10,161 nucleotides of DNA, taken from positions 1-10,161 of the forward strand of contig WQRL01000038.1 of the NCBI GenBank assembly GCA_009786775.1, read 5' to 3'. Position numbers and translations under genes: made by a program. The notes under the pieces were generated by a model, which saw nothing but the letters and a program-made list of their open reading frames with translations, was not told the origin of the DNA and searched no databases. Below are positions 1-6,722 of the stretch, one piece after another (positions within the stretch are counted from its first letter, which is position 1; every line of letters begins with the position of its first letter). The stretch is from Oscillospiraceae bacterium. GTDB taxonomy: Bacteria; Bacillota; Clostridia; Oscillospirales; Oscillospiraceae.

Positions 1-1285
1 CTTCTAGCACCGACTTTACGGCACTAGTAACTATATCAGTATCCGCAAGCATCAGCAGCCCTTTTTCCTCAATATAGGCATTCGGCTCAACATCGCTGAG
101 ATAGACTGCCTCAACAGTTTCTTTATACGCAGTGCGGTTAATTTTGCCGCCCGTGACAAGAGCTATTAAATCCGCAAGTTTCTGTGAATCTATCTTTAAG
201 TCCTCAGGCTGTGTTCCTGTTTTGTTCATAAGACGCATAAGCTCGCCTGTTATTAGATTTGCCGCTTCAACGGGCTCACCGCTCAAGTGGGCCACGGATT
301 CAAACAGGATAGTTATGTTCTTGTACTTTGTGATTAGGGTTGCATCATATTTTGTTAAGCCAAACTGCGCAATATACCGCTCACATTTCTGGTGAGCAAG
401 CTCCGGAAGATTGGCCCCTATTTTCTTTATCAGGCTCTCGTCAACCTGTAACGGCAGCAAGTCCGGCTCAGGAAAGTATCTGTAATCTTGTGCATTTTCT
501 TTTGAGCGCATACCGACGGACATACCCACAGCATCATCCCAGCGCCGTGTTTCCTGCTCAATTTCCCCGCCACTTTCCAAAATCTCTATCTGCCGGTTTG
601 ATTCATATTCTATAGCCCTGCTTATTTCCTTAAACGAGTTTAGATTTTTCATTTCCGTGCGGACTCCAAGCTGCCCACCAAACGGCCTGACCGATATGTT
701 TACATCCGCGCGTATGGAGCCCTCCTGCATCTTGCAGTCGCAGATGTCCAGGTATAGCAGTATTTCACGCAGCTTCTCCAGATATGCGATTACCTCCCCG
801 GCACTTCTAAAGTCAGGCTGCGATACAATCTCCAAAAGTGGCACACCGCAACGGTTATAATTCATCAAGGTATTTCCTGTTTGCAGGTTATGAATAAGTT
901 TCCCTGCGTCCTCTTCCATGTGGATCTCACTGATACCGATAGATTTACTAAATCCATCTCCATCTATGTTCAAGTGGCCTAATGTGCAAATTGGGCTGTA
1001 CAACTGGGATATCTGATATGCTTTCGGCAAATCGGGATAGAAATAGTTCTTTCGGTCAAACTTGCTAAACCGTGTGATTTCACAGCCGAGCGTCAAACCC
1101 AGTTTGATTGCATATTCCAAAACAGCATAGTTAAACACTGGCAATGCCCCCGGCATCCCCGAGCAGACAGGGCACACATTGGTGTTTGGTGCACCGCCAA
1201 ATTCTGTGGAGCAACCGCAGAAAATCTTGGATTTAGTAGATAGTTCAGCGTGGACTTCAATCCCCATTACTATTTCCCATTTCAT
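1..1285 (-). CDS. gatB: Asp-tRNA(Asn)/Glu-tRNA(Gln) amidotransferase subunit B, partial (3' end beyond window)
   Basis: GatB is the kinase/tRNA-binding subunit of the GatCAB complex. It phosphorylates the side-chain carboxylate of Glu-tRNA(Gln) or Asp-tRNA(Asn) and accepts ammonia channelled from GatA. The minus-strand reading starts [20 protein letters not shown], the conserved GatB opening (G-I-E-V-H). Four cysteines, C23, C25, C38 and C41 (FCGC...CPVC), match the zinc knuckle found in many bacterial GatB proteins. Further GatB landmarks are HMEEDAGK, NYNRCGVPLLEIVSQPD, SIRADVNIS, and KNLNSFKEISRAIEYE followed by RYFPEPDL. There are 428 codons without a stop before the edge; the family is about 475 residues, so roughly the last 50 residues of the YqeY-like tail domain are missing. 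The start ATG overlaps the gatA stop (ATGA, 1282-1285), which implies translational coupling and decides the start. Identification is secure. Confidence 0.96.
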   Translation of the reverse strand, partial: MKWEIVMGIEVHAELSTKSKIFCGCSTEFGGAPNTNVCPVCSGMPGALPVFNYAVLEYAIKLGLTLGCEITRFSKFDRKNYFYPDLPKAYQISQLYSPICTLGHLNIDGDGFSKSIGISEIHMEEDAGKLIHNLQTGNTLMNYNRCGVPLLEIVSQPDFRSAGEVIAYLEKLREILLYLDICDCKMQEGSIRADVNISVRPFGGQLGVRTEMKNLNSFKEISRAIEYESNRQIEILESGGEIEQETRRWDDAVGMSVGMRSKENAQDYRYFPEPDLLPLQVDESLIKKIGANLPELAHQKCERYIAQFGLTKYDATLITKYKNITILFESVAHLSGEPVEAANLITGELMRLMNKTGTQPEDLKIDSQKLADLIALVTGGKINRTAYKETVEAVYLSDVEPNAYIEEKGLLMLADTDIVTSAVKSVLE

Positions 1286-2778
1286 GGCAGAACTTCCCTC
1301 CCAACGCCCAAGGCCGGCTCAGTTTCGGTTAGTGCAGGCTTAGTATGATGGTCTGTATGCTTCTGAAACACTTGTGCGGCATGAAGGAGCTTCATATCAT
1401 CAAAGGCTTTGCCGACTAACTGAAACCCTATTGGCATACCATCGCCGTCAAATCCGCATGGCAACGCTACAGCCGGCAAACCCGCTAGGTTTACAGAAAC
1501 TGTATAGATATCCCCTATGTACATTTTGACAGGGTCATCTATATTTGAACCTATTTTGTACGCCGTAGTGGGCGCAACCGGTGTCAGGAGCATATCAAAA
1601 CGCTTAAAGAGCTCCTCATATGTATCACTTATAATCGCGCGCGCTTTTAGAGCTTTTTTATAAAAAGCCTCAAAGTGGCCTGATGAGAGAACAAATGAAC
1701 CAAGCATAATCCGGCGCTTCACCTCAAGGCCAAAGCCCTCACTGCGCGACATGCGGTATACCTCAGCCAGGGATGCAGCCTTCTCACTGCGGTATCCATA
1801 TTTTAGGCCGTCAAATTTTGCCAGGTTTGAAGAAGCCTCGGCGCATGAGATTATGTAGTACACAGATGTCATATAATCTACAAGAGGCATTTCAAATTCT
1901 TCTATTTGCGCACCAAGCCTTGAATATTCATCAGCCGCCGCCAAAACAGCTTCCTTTACACCAGGGGCAATCCCTTGTCTAAAATAGTTGCTTGGCAGCC
2001 CGATTCTCAGCCCCTCAACTGAGTCTGGAATTTTCGCGTCAAATTCAAAGGGCTTTTGAGCAATGCACGTACTATCTCTGGCATCAGGCCCTGATATTAT
2101 TGATAGAAGCGCAGCACAATCCCGCGCATCCCGTCCAACCGGCCCCATTTGGTCAAGCGATGAGGCAAACGCCACAAGGCCATATCTGGAAACAGAGCCA
2201 TATGTAGGTTTTATTCCTGTCACTGAACAAAATGCACAGGGCTGACGGATACTCCCACCCGTATCAGACCCGATTGTGAGAGGAACTTCCCCCGCTGCCA
2301 CAGCCGCTGCGCTGCCACCGGAAGATCCTCCCGCAGTGCGTGTAGTATCCCAAGGATTGCGCACAGCTCCGTAAAAACTAGTTTCACTTGACGCACCCAT
2401 GGCAAATTCATCCATGTTGAGTTTGCCAATGACAATCATACCGGCCTGCTCCAGTTTTTCCACAATTGTTGCATCAAAAACCGGCTTATAACCGCTTAGC
2501 ATATTTGAGGCGCAGGTCGTGGCTACGCCTTTAGTTGAAATATTGTCTTTAAGCCCAACCGGCACACCGGCAAGGGGGGATGTAAGTTGCCCCGAATCTA
2601 TTTCCCCCTGCACAATTATGGCCTTTGACATGGCCTCCTGCCTGCATGTAGAAATAAACGCATTAAACTTATCAGAATTTTTTTCAATCTTATCTAAGTA
2701 GCCGCCTACTACCTCAGTTACACTAAACTTTTTCTCTTTAATAGCCTGAGATAATTCAAGGGCGCTCATGTCAAACAT
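1282..2778 (-). CDS. gatA: Asp-tRNA(Asn)/Glu-tRNA(Gln) amidotransferase subunit A
   Basis: GatA is the amidase subunit of GatCAB; it hydrolyses glutamine and supplies ammonia to GatB. The amidase-signature triad is visible. Counting from the ATG at 2790, Lys81 lies in GVPVGLKDN, cis-Ser156 in [10 protein letters not shown], and nucleophile Ser180 in [11 protein letters not shown]. The spacing matches the known GatA Lys-Ser-Ser arrangement. Length is 498 residues from the chosen start, slightly above the usual 485-490. Start choice: the only SD (AAAGGA, 2791-2796) abuts the ATG at 2790 with no spacer, but is 12 nt from the ATG at 2778 ([11 protein letters not shown]), so 2778 is preferred. The first ATG would add only MVTD. 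The gene follows gatC after about 87 bp and overlaps gatB by 4 bp. No terminator is seen in the gatC-gatA gap, so one transcript is likely. Function is certain; the start is less so. Confidence 0.96.
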   Translation of the reverse strand: MFDMSALELSQAIKEKKFSVTEVVGGYLDKIEKNSDKFNAFISTCRQEAMSKAIIVQGEIDSGQLTSPLAGVPVGLKDNISTKGVATTCASNMLSGYKPVFDATIVEKLEQAGMIVIGKLNMDEFAMGASSETSFYGAVRNPWDTTRTAGGSSGGSAAAVAAGEVPLTIGSDTGGSIRQPCAFCSVTGIKPTYGSVSRYGLVAFASSLDQMGPVGRDARDCAALLSIISGPDARDSTCIAQKPFEFDAKIPDSVEGLRIGLPSNYFRQGIAPGVKEAVLAAADEYSRLGAQIEEFEMPLVDYMTSVYYIISCAEASSNLAKFDGLKYGYRSEKAASLAEVYRMSRSEGFGLEVKRRIMLGSFVLSSGHFEAFYKKALKARAIISDTYEELFKRFDMLLTPVAPTTAYKIGSNIDDPVKMYIGDIYTVSVNLAGLPAVALPCGFDGDGMPIGFQLVGKAFDDMKLLHAAQVFQKHTDHHTKPALTETEPALGVGREVLP

Positions 2779-2865
2779 ATCTGTAACCATTCCTTTCGCA
2801 TCTCAGGCAAAACGGCCATAGACCCATAAGGTCATAAATATGCGTACCTGAGGAGGGCTTACAAC

Positions 2866-3153
2866 TCACGAAACCGCCATCGGAGCAATAATCATTTCGC
2901 CGTCATTTTCCGGAGCGTTTTCCAATATGAGCTCGCGCTCAAAAGATGCTTGCACCTCATCTTCCCGTAAAGCATTTACATTGTCGAAAGGGTGGCTGCG
3001 CCCGGTTACGTTTTCTGTATCAAGCTCGTCAATCTTTGCAAATAAATCGAGAATGTTGCTAAGATCTGCTGAGAGTCTTTGCTTTTCATCCTTTGACAGG
3101 AGAAGACTTGAAAGTTCTTCTAAATAGTCAATTAGCTCATCATCAACCAACAT
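2866..3153 (-). CDS. gatC: Asp-tRNA(Asn)/Glu-tRNA(Gln) amidotransferase subunit C
   Basis: GatC is the small subunit that wraps around the GatA-GatB interface and is needed for stable assembly. The 95-residue product, beginning MLVDDELIDYLEELSSLLLS, has the usual GatC size. It shows the two N-terminal helices (the second about residues 22-43: KDEKQRLSADLSNILDLFAK) and the conserved extended segment SHPFDNVNALREDEV, which matches the GatC H-P...LREDEV signature. The start at 3153 is set by an SD AGGGGAG at 3162-3168 with 8 nt spacing. The frame is open 15 codons further upstream, but that extension overlaps purB and is unlike GatC. The gap to the purB stop is 19 bp, so the two are almost certainly cotranscribed. 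Confidence 0.94.
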   Translation of the reverse strand: MLVDDELIDYLEELSSLLLSKDEKQRLSADLSNILDLFAKIDELDTENVTGRSHPFDNVNALREDEVQASFERELILENAPENDGEMIIAPMAVS

Positions 3154-3172
3154 AACGTCTACTCCCCTGATT

Positions 3173-4600
3173 CTAAACCGTGATTTTGACTTCCGCACCT
3201 AAAAGCCATTTATTTTCTTCAATAATCACTCTAACATCCTTTAGAAATTCCTCGGTCTGCTCCTTTGCCCTTCCGGTGAAGTTCTCCGCATTTAGAATTT
3301 TGTCCAGTTCCCCTTGGCTTAACCCAAAAGCCGCATCACCGTATATCCGGCTAATCAAATCATTTTCTCCACCGTCAAGTTTTATGTTTTTTGCGGCCTC
3401 CATTGAGTGAATGCGTATTCTCTCGTGCAGGCTTTGCCTATCTCCGCCTTTTTTTACACAGTACATCAGAATATTTTCCGTTGCCATAAAAGGCAGCTCT
3501 TCCGTCAAGTGTTTTTTCATCATCTTGGGATAGACTGTAATTCCTCCGGCAATGTTTAGCATCAAAGAGAGTATTCCGTCTACAGCCAAAAAGGCTTCAG
3601 GTATGGAAATGCGCCTGTTTGCCGAATCATCAAGCGTCCTCTCAAGCCACTGCGTACTAGCAGTAATGGCCGGGTTAAGTGCGTCCACGATAACATATCT
3701 GGCCAATGACGCTATGCGCTCACTTCTCATCGGATTGCGCTTGTATGCCATCGCACTCGAACCGACTTGCGCTTGCTCAAATGGCTCGTCAACCTCCTTG
3801 AGGTGGCTGAGCAGCCTTATATCATTTGAAAATTTATGCGCGCTTTGCGCAATAGAGGACAAAACCGACAGCGTGTAATAATCAATTTTACGGGAATAAG
3901 TCTGGCCCGTCACCGGAAATACACCGCTAAATTCCATTTTATCCGCAATCATTTGTTCGAGTTCTTTAACCTTGTCATGATTTCCGTCAAATAGCTCAAG
4001 AAAGCTCGCACCAGTTCCGGTTGTGCCTTTACAGCCCAATAGTTTCAGTTGGCCTAATGTAAAGTCCAGATGTTCCAAATCAAGAACAAGCTCCTGAATC
4101 CACAATGTTGCGCGCTTTCCTACTGTAGTTGGCTGCGCGGCCTGAAAGTGGGTGTAGGCCAGACATGGCTGTGCCTTGTGGGTTTGTGCAAACTCATATA
4201 GCTTTGCCAGCACATTTATGAGCAGGCGCCTAATCTGAAGCAGCGCTGAGCGCTGAACTATTATGTCGGTGTTATCGCCCACATAACAGGATGTCGCCCC
4301 GAGGTGAATTATGGGCGCTGCAAGCGGGCACTTCTCACCATAGGCTCTGATATGTGCCATAACGTCGTGGCGTATTTCGCTTTCAATCTGGCTTACACGC
4401 TCATAGTCGATATCGTGGATGTGCCTGTGCATCTCAGAAATCTGTTCCTCACTTATATCCAGTCCCAGAAAAGCCTGGCTCTCAGCCAGCGCCACCCAGA
4501 GCTTGCGCCAAGTAGAAAACTTATTATCATCTGAAAATATGGCCTGCATTTCCCGGCTTGCATACCTCTTAGACAGCGGATTTTCATATATACATGTCAT
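3173..4600 (-). CDS. purB: Adenylosuccinate lyase
   Basis: PurB cleaves fumarate from SAICAR (making AICAR) and from adenylosuccinate (making AMP), so it acts in both general purine synthesis and the AMP branch. The 475-residue product belongs to the fumarase/aspartase superfamily. Visible landmarks are TSCYVGDNTD (about 103-112), YTHFQAAQPTTVGKR with His151 as expected catalytic acid, KGTTGTGASF (191-200), and the superfamily signature loop GSSAMAYKRNPMRSER (280-295) with the catalytic serine. The loop and overall length are of the eukaryote/clostridial-like PurB type rather than the shorter B. subtilis type. An SD GAGAGGA at 4608-4614, 7 nt from the ATG at 4600, sets the start; the ATG at 4633 adds an atypical 11-residue tail and lacks an SD. 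Downstream is gatC. Upstream lies an apparent insertion with a promoter and attenuator-like RNA that could control this gene. Confidence 0.96.
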   Translation of the reverse strand: MTCIYENPLSKRYASREMQAIFSDDNKFSTWRKLWVALAESQAFLGLDISEEQISEMHRHIHDIDYERVSQIESEIRHDVMAHIRAYGEKCPLAAPIIHLGATSCYVGDNTDIIVQRSALLQIRRLLINVLAKLYEFAQTHKAQPCLAYTHFQAAQPTTVGKRATLWIQELVLDLEHLDFTLGQLKLLGCKGTTGTGASFLELFDGNHDKVKELEQMIADKMEFSGVFPVTGQTYSRKIDYYTLSVLSSIAQSAHKFSNDIRLLSHLKEVDEPFEQAQVGSSAMAYKRNPMRSERIASLARYVIVDALNPAITASTQWLERTLDDSANRRISIPEAFLAVDGILSLMLNIAGGITVYPKMMKKHLTEELPFMATENILMYCVKKGGDRQSLHERIRIHSMEAAKNIKLDGGENDLISRIYGDAAFGLSQGELDKILNAENFTGRAKEQTEEFLKDVRVIIEENKWLLGAEVKITV

Positions 4601-4649
4601 GTCTTTATCCTCTCGGTTCGTGAGTGCTTTCAAGCAGTCTTTTTATTTG

Positions 4650-4659
4650 CTATTAATAA
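4650..4659. repeat. 10-bp direct repeat, copy 1 (CTATTAATAA)
   Basis: Perfect copy of the 10-mer also present at 4987-4996. The two copies bracket a 327-bp segment in the manner of a target-site duplication. The flanking bases differ on both sides (G versus A before, T versus A after), so the repeat is exactly 10 bp. A chance repeat of an AT-rich 10-mer is possible. What favours insertion is that joining the outer flanks across one copy rebuilds a plausible gene end. Confidence 0.6.
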
Positions 4660-4736
4660 TGTCGCCCGGTGTGTCACCCGATGGTGTTAGTGCCGCACAG
4701 TGGTTAGTGTCAGTCAGCAGCAAAAATCATTTTTGT

Positions 4737-4833
4737 AAAAACAAAGGCGCTCATCATACGGTGCCAGTTCAATTCAGCCGGCGGCTTCATAAGCCAGCGA
4801 ATTTACGGGGCACCATTTGATGAACGCCTTTGT
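4737..4833 (-). terminator. Long hairpin with U run: Rho-independent terminator/attenuator-like structure
   Basis: Arms 4809-4833 and 4741-4765 are 25 nt each. As DNA they match at 22 positions. In minus-strand RNA two of the three mismatches become G-U wobbles, leaving one A-A mismatch, so 24 of 25 positions pair. The 3' arm ends GCGCCUUUG and runs straight into UUUUU (4741-4737). The 43-nt loop holds a further small hairpin. The better pairing on the minus strand and the U run on that side fix the orientation toward purB. Confidence 0.65.
4787..4816 (-). CDS. Possible 9-residue leader peptide (MVPRKFAGL)
   Basis: ATG at 4816 opens a frame of nine codons ending in TGA. An SD-like AAAGG lies 9-10 nt upstream (about 4831-4827). 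Both SD and start codon lie in the 5' arm of the long hairpin, and the stop lies in the inner stem-loop. A ribosome stalled here would hold the 5' arm open and prevent the terminator hairpin. This is the logic of leader peptides in front of genes for resistance to ribosome-targeting drugs in Firmicutes. The frame is too short for coding statistics, so this call rests on position, SD and structure only. Confidence 0.4.
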   Translation of the reverse strand: MVPRKFAGL

Positions 4834-4846
4834 TCAACTACTATGT

Positions 4847-4875
4847 AGTATACTTCGTTATTTCTTCTAAATCAA
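4847..4875 (-). promoter_or_regulatory. Sigma-A type promoter directed toward purB
   Basis: The -35 box TTGATT (4870-4875) and the -10 box TATACT (4847-4852) are separated by exactly 17 bp. They match consensus at 4/6 and 5/6. The predicted start near 4840 is immediately before the hairpin RNA and about 240 nt before the purB ATG. The promoter lies inside the apparent insertion. Confidence 0.65.
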
Positions 4876-4890
4876 TTAGGCAATTCTAAC

Positions 4891-4908
4891 AAATGTACCG
4901 CCACATTT
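4891..4908. repeat. Inverted repeat AAATGT-(6)-ACATTT upstream of the leader promoter
   Basis: A perfect 6-bp inverted repeat with a 6-nt spacer, about 16 bp upstream of the -35 box of the purB-directed promoter. Position and size would suit an activator or repressor site. It could equally be a minor hairpin within the inserted segment; no regulator is identifiable. Confidence 0.3.
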
Positions 4909-4979
4909 ACCGTTGTTACTGTGCAGTGGTTTTGTTATTTCCACCGCCATTTTTAAGCAGAGCATATCAAGCGGCAGTG

Positions 4980-5957
4980 TCAGGCACTATTAATAAAAAA
5001 CAGCACGAGAAAAGCAAACCCCAGTGAATTCGCGGCGATTGTATACCGCAAGATTTTCTGCGGGCCGATGTTTTTCATAGCGGAACTTCTGCGATAGAAG
5101 AAATGCTCAGCGACGGACGCTCCAACCACAAGAGCCGGCACTATGAGGAAAATCAATAAGCGAGCATCCACAAAATCCTCACGCACTGAGATAGCGGTAA
5201 ACGCTACTATAAAGGCTTGTGTTACCAGGCTGGCAAGAACTGTGCGCAAAAGAATTTTTTTACGGAATCCGAAACAGAGCCCTGCTGCAAGTTCCAAAAC
5301 CACAGAAAGCAGCGTTACGGCACTAAGCACCAGAAACGGCGAACGATGAAGAGCAGGGCGGAGTATGCTGCGTAAATAGTTATACCGCACGGGAAACAAA
5401 TGTACAGCTACATCTCCCGTTTCATGATTATAACTCACCTCAGGCCCCACCCAAATAGATACGAAAACGCCTCTTCTAGGCCTAGGCAATGAAAAACTTG
5501 CCGACACCGAAATCACATCCCCTGCATAATCAAGCAATGCAATTTTCATATCAGAGTAGTTTTCAAGAAGATTTTGAAACTGCCCTTCTACCTCAATTCC
5601 GAAATGCACGAAATAATACCGCCACGAACTCTCGCTCAAGTGAATTTCAGAAGATGCACCGTTGTAGTGAAATGTAAAACTCCGAAACCCTCCATCGTTA
5701 AACCCAACTATCCCGGCCTGATTATCCAGCCCGAACAGCACAAGATTATCCTCATTAACGTCTGTGAAGTTTGGATCTCTCTCGTTGATTCTTATCAGTA
5801 TATCGGCGAACACAGCATTTTCAGGAGGGTTTTCAATGCCAACACTCATTTCCCCTGGCGTCGGCGGGACGCTCGCCATTGCGGTCAGAAGGGGGAAAAC
5901 CGCTGAAATAATCATCACAGTTATAAGCACCGCTGCCATAATTACTTGTCTTTTCAT
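4980..5957 (-). CDS. Signal-peptide membrane protein with extracytoplasmic domain and four C-terminal helices, unknown function
   Basis: I do not recognise this 325-residue protein. Residues 1-28 form a lipid-facing signal sequence (charged MKRQ, hydrophobic core, AMA before Ser29) with likely cleavage after Ala28. Residues 29 to about 205 are polar and rich in aromatic and acidic residues, with beta-like stretches, and probably lie outside the membrane. Hydrophobic helices follow at about 207-230, 236-257, 266-285 and 303-323, with basic loops RKK (232-234) and YRR (288-290). SD AAGGGG with 6-nt spacing supports the ATG at 5957. It sits 48 bp after the DUF2148 gene and upstream of purB, so an operon link is likely. 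The last two codons and the stop come from the apparent insertion; the ancestral end was probably FFINSK. There are no catalytic motifs I can name. Confidence 0.85.
   Translation of the reverse strand: MKRQVIMAAVLITVMIISAVFPLLTAMASVPPTPGEMSVGIENPPENAVFADILIRINERDPNFTDVNEDNLVLFGLDNQAGIVGFNDGGFRSFTFHYNGASSEIHLSESSWRYYFVHFGIEVEGQFQNLLENYSDMKIALLDYAGDVISVSASFSLPRPRRGVFVSIWVGPEVSYNHETGDVAVHLFPVRYNYLRSILRPALHRSPFLVLSAVTLLSVVLELAAGLCFGFRKKILLRTVLASLVTQAFIVAFTAISVREDFVDARLLIFLIVPALVVGASVAEHFFYRRSSAMKNIGPQKILRYTIAANSLGFAFLVLFFINSA
4987..4996. repeat. 10-bp direct repeat, copy 2 (CTATTAATAA)
   Basis: Second copy of the 10-mer at 4650-4659. It lies within the last codons of the membrane-protein gene (Phe-Ile-Asn-Ser), which makes the adjacent stop codon part of the putative insertion. 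Confidence 0.6.
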
Positions 5958-6005
5958 TTCCAGCCCCTTTTGTCGAGGTTAAGTAATTTCCTTTATAACT
6001 ACTTA

Positions 6006-6542
6006 TCACTTTCTGTCATAAAAGACCGACTTGCCAGAACTTGCCAATGGTATACCCATGATCATTTTATATTCACCAAGTAGCCCAAGGCTTGCAGCGG
6101 CTTGGCCTATTGTGAACATTATGCGGTTATCCACGCGGTTGTCAGCAACCAGCGAAACCGCCGAGCCGACGGCTATGCCTAAGTCCATAGACGTAAACAC
6201 ACAAGTTGCGCTTGCTTTTTTGCAGGTTGCGCAGTCCTCAAATCCGCAGAGTTTGCACTTTTGATTGAGCCCGCGTATCTCATATTTAGCCCCGACAAGC
6301 ACAATTGCGCTGCTTTCGTCCACGTTATCCGCATCACGCCGGAAAACCCTGCCATCCTCGCCGAAGCTATTGCCAATTCTCCGCATTTCGGCTGTGACGC
6401 GGTCTTTGTCCTCACCTGTTAAAATTGCAGTTTCGAGATGGTCTATGCCACAGGCTTTTGGTGCCGTCCGCACCGCCGCGCACACACTGTATGCAAGATT
6501 AAGGATTGCCGATTCTTCGGCTTTTTTTGAGTTGATTACCAT
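6006..6542 (-). CDS. DUF2148 family ferredoxin-domain protein
   Basis: The 178-residue product matches the DUF2148/COG4739 family of small cytoplasmic proteins with a ferredoxin-like cysteine cluster. The cluster is visible as CKLCGFEDCATC, about residues 96-107 from the chosen start, a C-x2-C-x4-C-x2-C array able to bind one 4Fe-4S cluster. An earlier cysteine pair (VCAAVRTAPKACGID) and the motif SMDLGIAVGSAVSLVADNRVDNR are also typical of the family. The biochemical role is not known. Start choice: SD GGAGG at 6551-6555 lies 8 nt from the ATG at 6542 (MVINSKKAEES). The frame extends five codons upstream to a GTG, but that GTG overlaps the SD. The membrane-protein gene follows after about 48 bp. 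Confidence 0.88.
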   Translation of the reverse strand: MVINSKKAEESAILNLAYSVCAAVRTAPKACGIDHLETAILTGEDKDRVTAEMRRIGNSFGEDGRVFRRDADNVDESSAIVLVGAKYEIRGLNQKCKLCGFEDCATCKKASATCVFTSMDLGIAVGSAVSLVADNRVDNRIMFTIGQAAASLGLLGEYKMIMGIPLASSGKSVFYDRK

Positions 6543-6571
6543 ATCATTTGCCTCCACATTTTATTTTTTGC

Positions 6572-6597
6572 AGGCGGAACCCACTGCGGAACCGCCT
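6572..6597. repeat. Imperfect hairpin with duplicated GGTTCCGC in the DUF2148 leader
   Basis: Arms AGGCGG and CCGCCT pair perfectly over 6 bp. The interior contains a direct repeat of GGTTCCGC on the minus strand. It lies 30 nt upstream of the DUF2148 start. Neither strand has a U run after it, so it is not a standard terminator. It could be an mRNA leader structure or operator. Confidence 0.35.
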
Positions 6598-6622
6598 CAT
6601 TTGGTTTGTAACTTTTTGCTTT

Positions 6623-6651
6623 CATATAAACTCATGATGTCCCCTAGTCAG
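6623..6651 (-). promoter_or_regulatory. Weak candidate promoter for the DUF2148 gene
   Basis: CTGACT (6646-6651) and TATATG (6623-6628) are spaced 17 bp apart on the minus strand, each 4/6 to consensus. The 180-bp gap between the LURP-one stop and the DUF2148 start leaves room for a separate promoter, but the match is weak. Confidence 0.3.
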
Positions 6652-6722
6652 TATGGCCACGTTATCTAGCAGGCCTAGCCCATTTTCCGCACGCAGCACG
6701 AACCCTTGGGAGTTTCGCGTCA

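Larger units (their letters stand above)
4736..4840 (-). ncRNA. Putative ~105-nt structured leader or small RNA upstream of purB
   Basis: A promoter at 4847-4875 should start transcription near 4838-4841. Only 5-7 nt later the long hairpin begins, and it ends in a U run near 4737. The RNA could be a free-standing terminated sRNA or an attenuated leader that is sometimes read through into purB-gatCAB. Inside the loop, segment AAGCC (4787-4783) can pair with upstream GGCTT (4795-4791) or, shifted slightly, as AGCC with downstream GGCT. This is a mutually exclusive choice typical of attenuators. I do not recognise a known riboswitch class; in particular the purine-riboswitch core is not seen. 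Confidence 0.5.
4660..4986. mobile_element. Putative 327-bp inserted element between the membrane-protein gene and purB
   Basis: The segment is bounded by the CTATTAATAA direct repeats and contains no transposase-sized gene. Deleting it with one repeat copy makes the upstream membrane protein end in FFINSK-stop instead of FFINSA-stop. The intergenic gap to purB becomes 42 bp, like the 48-bp gap upstream of the same gene. The segment holds a minus-strand promoter (4847-4875), a 9-codon frame (4787-4816), a 25-bp imperfect inverted repeat (4741-4765 with 4809-4833), and small palindromes (GGTG-TGT-CACC at 4668-4678; CAAAAA-TCA-TTTTTG at 4721-4735). I could not find convincing terminal inverted repeats, so the element class is open: MITE-like, a remnant of a larger transposon, or a captured resistance-gene leader. 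The alternative is an ordinary long leader region with a chance repeat. Confidence 0.5.

Noticed and set aside
4668..4678. GGTG-TGT-CACC palindrome as a terminal inverted repeat of the insertion
   Set aside because: The matching sequence is not found at the other end of the segment near 4986; only a short AGTGTCAG direct repeat (4706-4713, 4976-4983) is shared.
4419..4820. Open plus-strand frame of 133 codons crossing the purB start and the inserted segment
   Set aside because: It is antisense to purB for half its length, has no SD, and its second half is the complement of the hairpin and leader. It is better explained as a shadow frame.
4601..4979. Purine (guanine/adenine) riboswitch upstream of purB
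   Set aside because: The conserved three-way junction core and loop sequences of the purine aptamer are not present on the minus strand of this region.
6572..6597. Terminator between the LURP-one and DUF2148 genes
   Set aside because: The stem is only 6 bp with an interrupted interior, and no U run follows it in either orientation.
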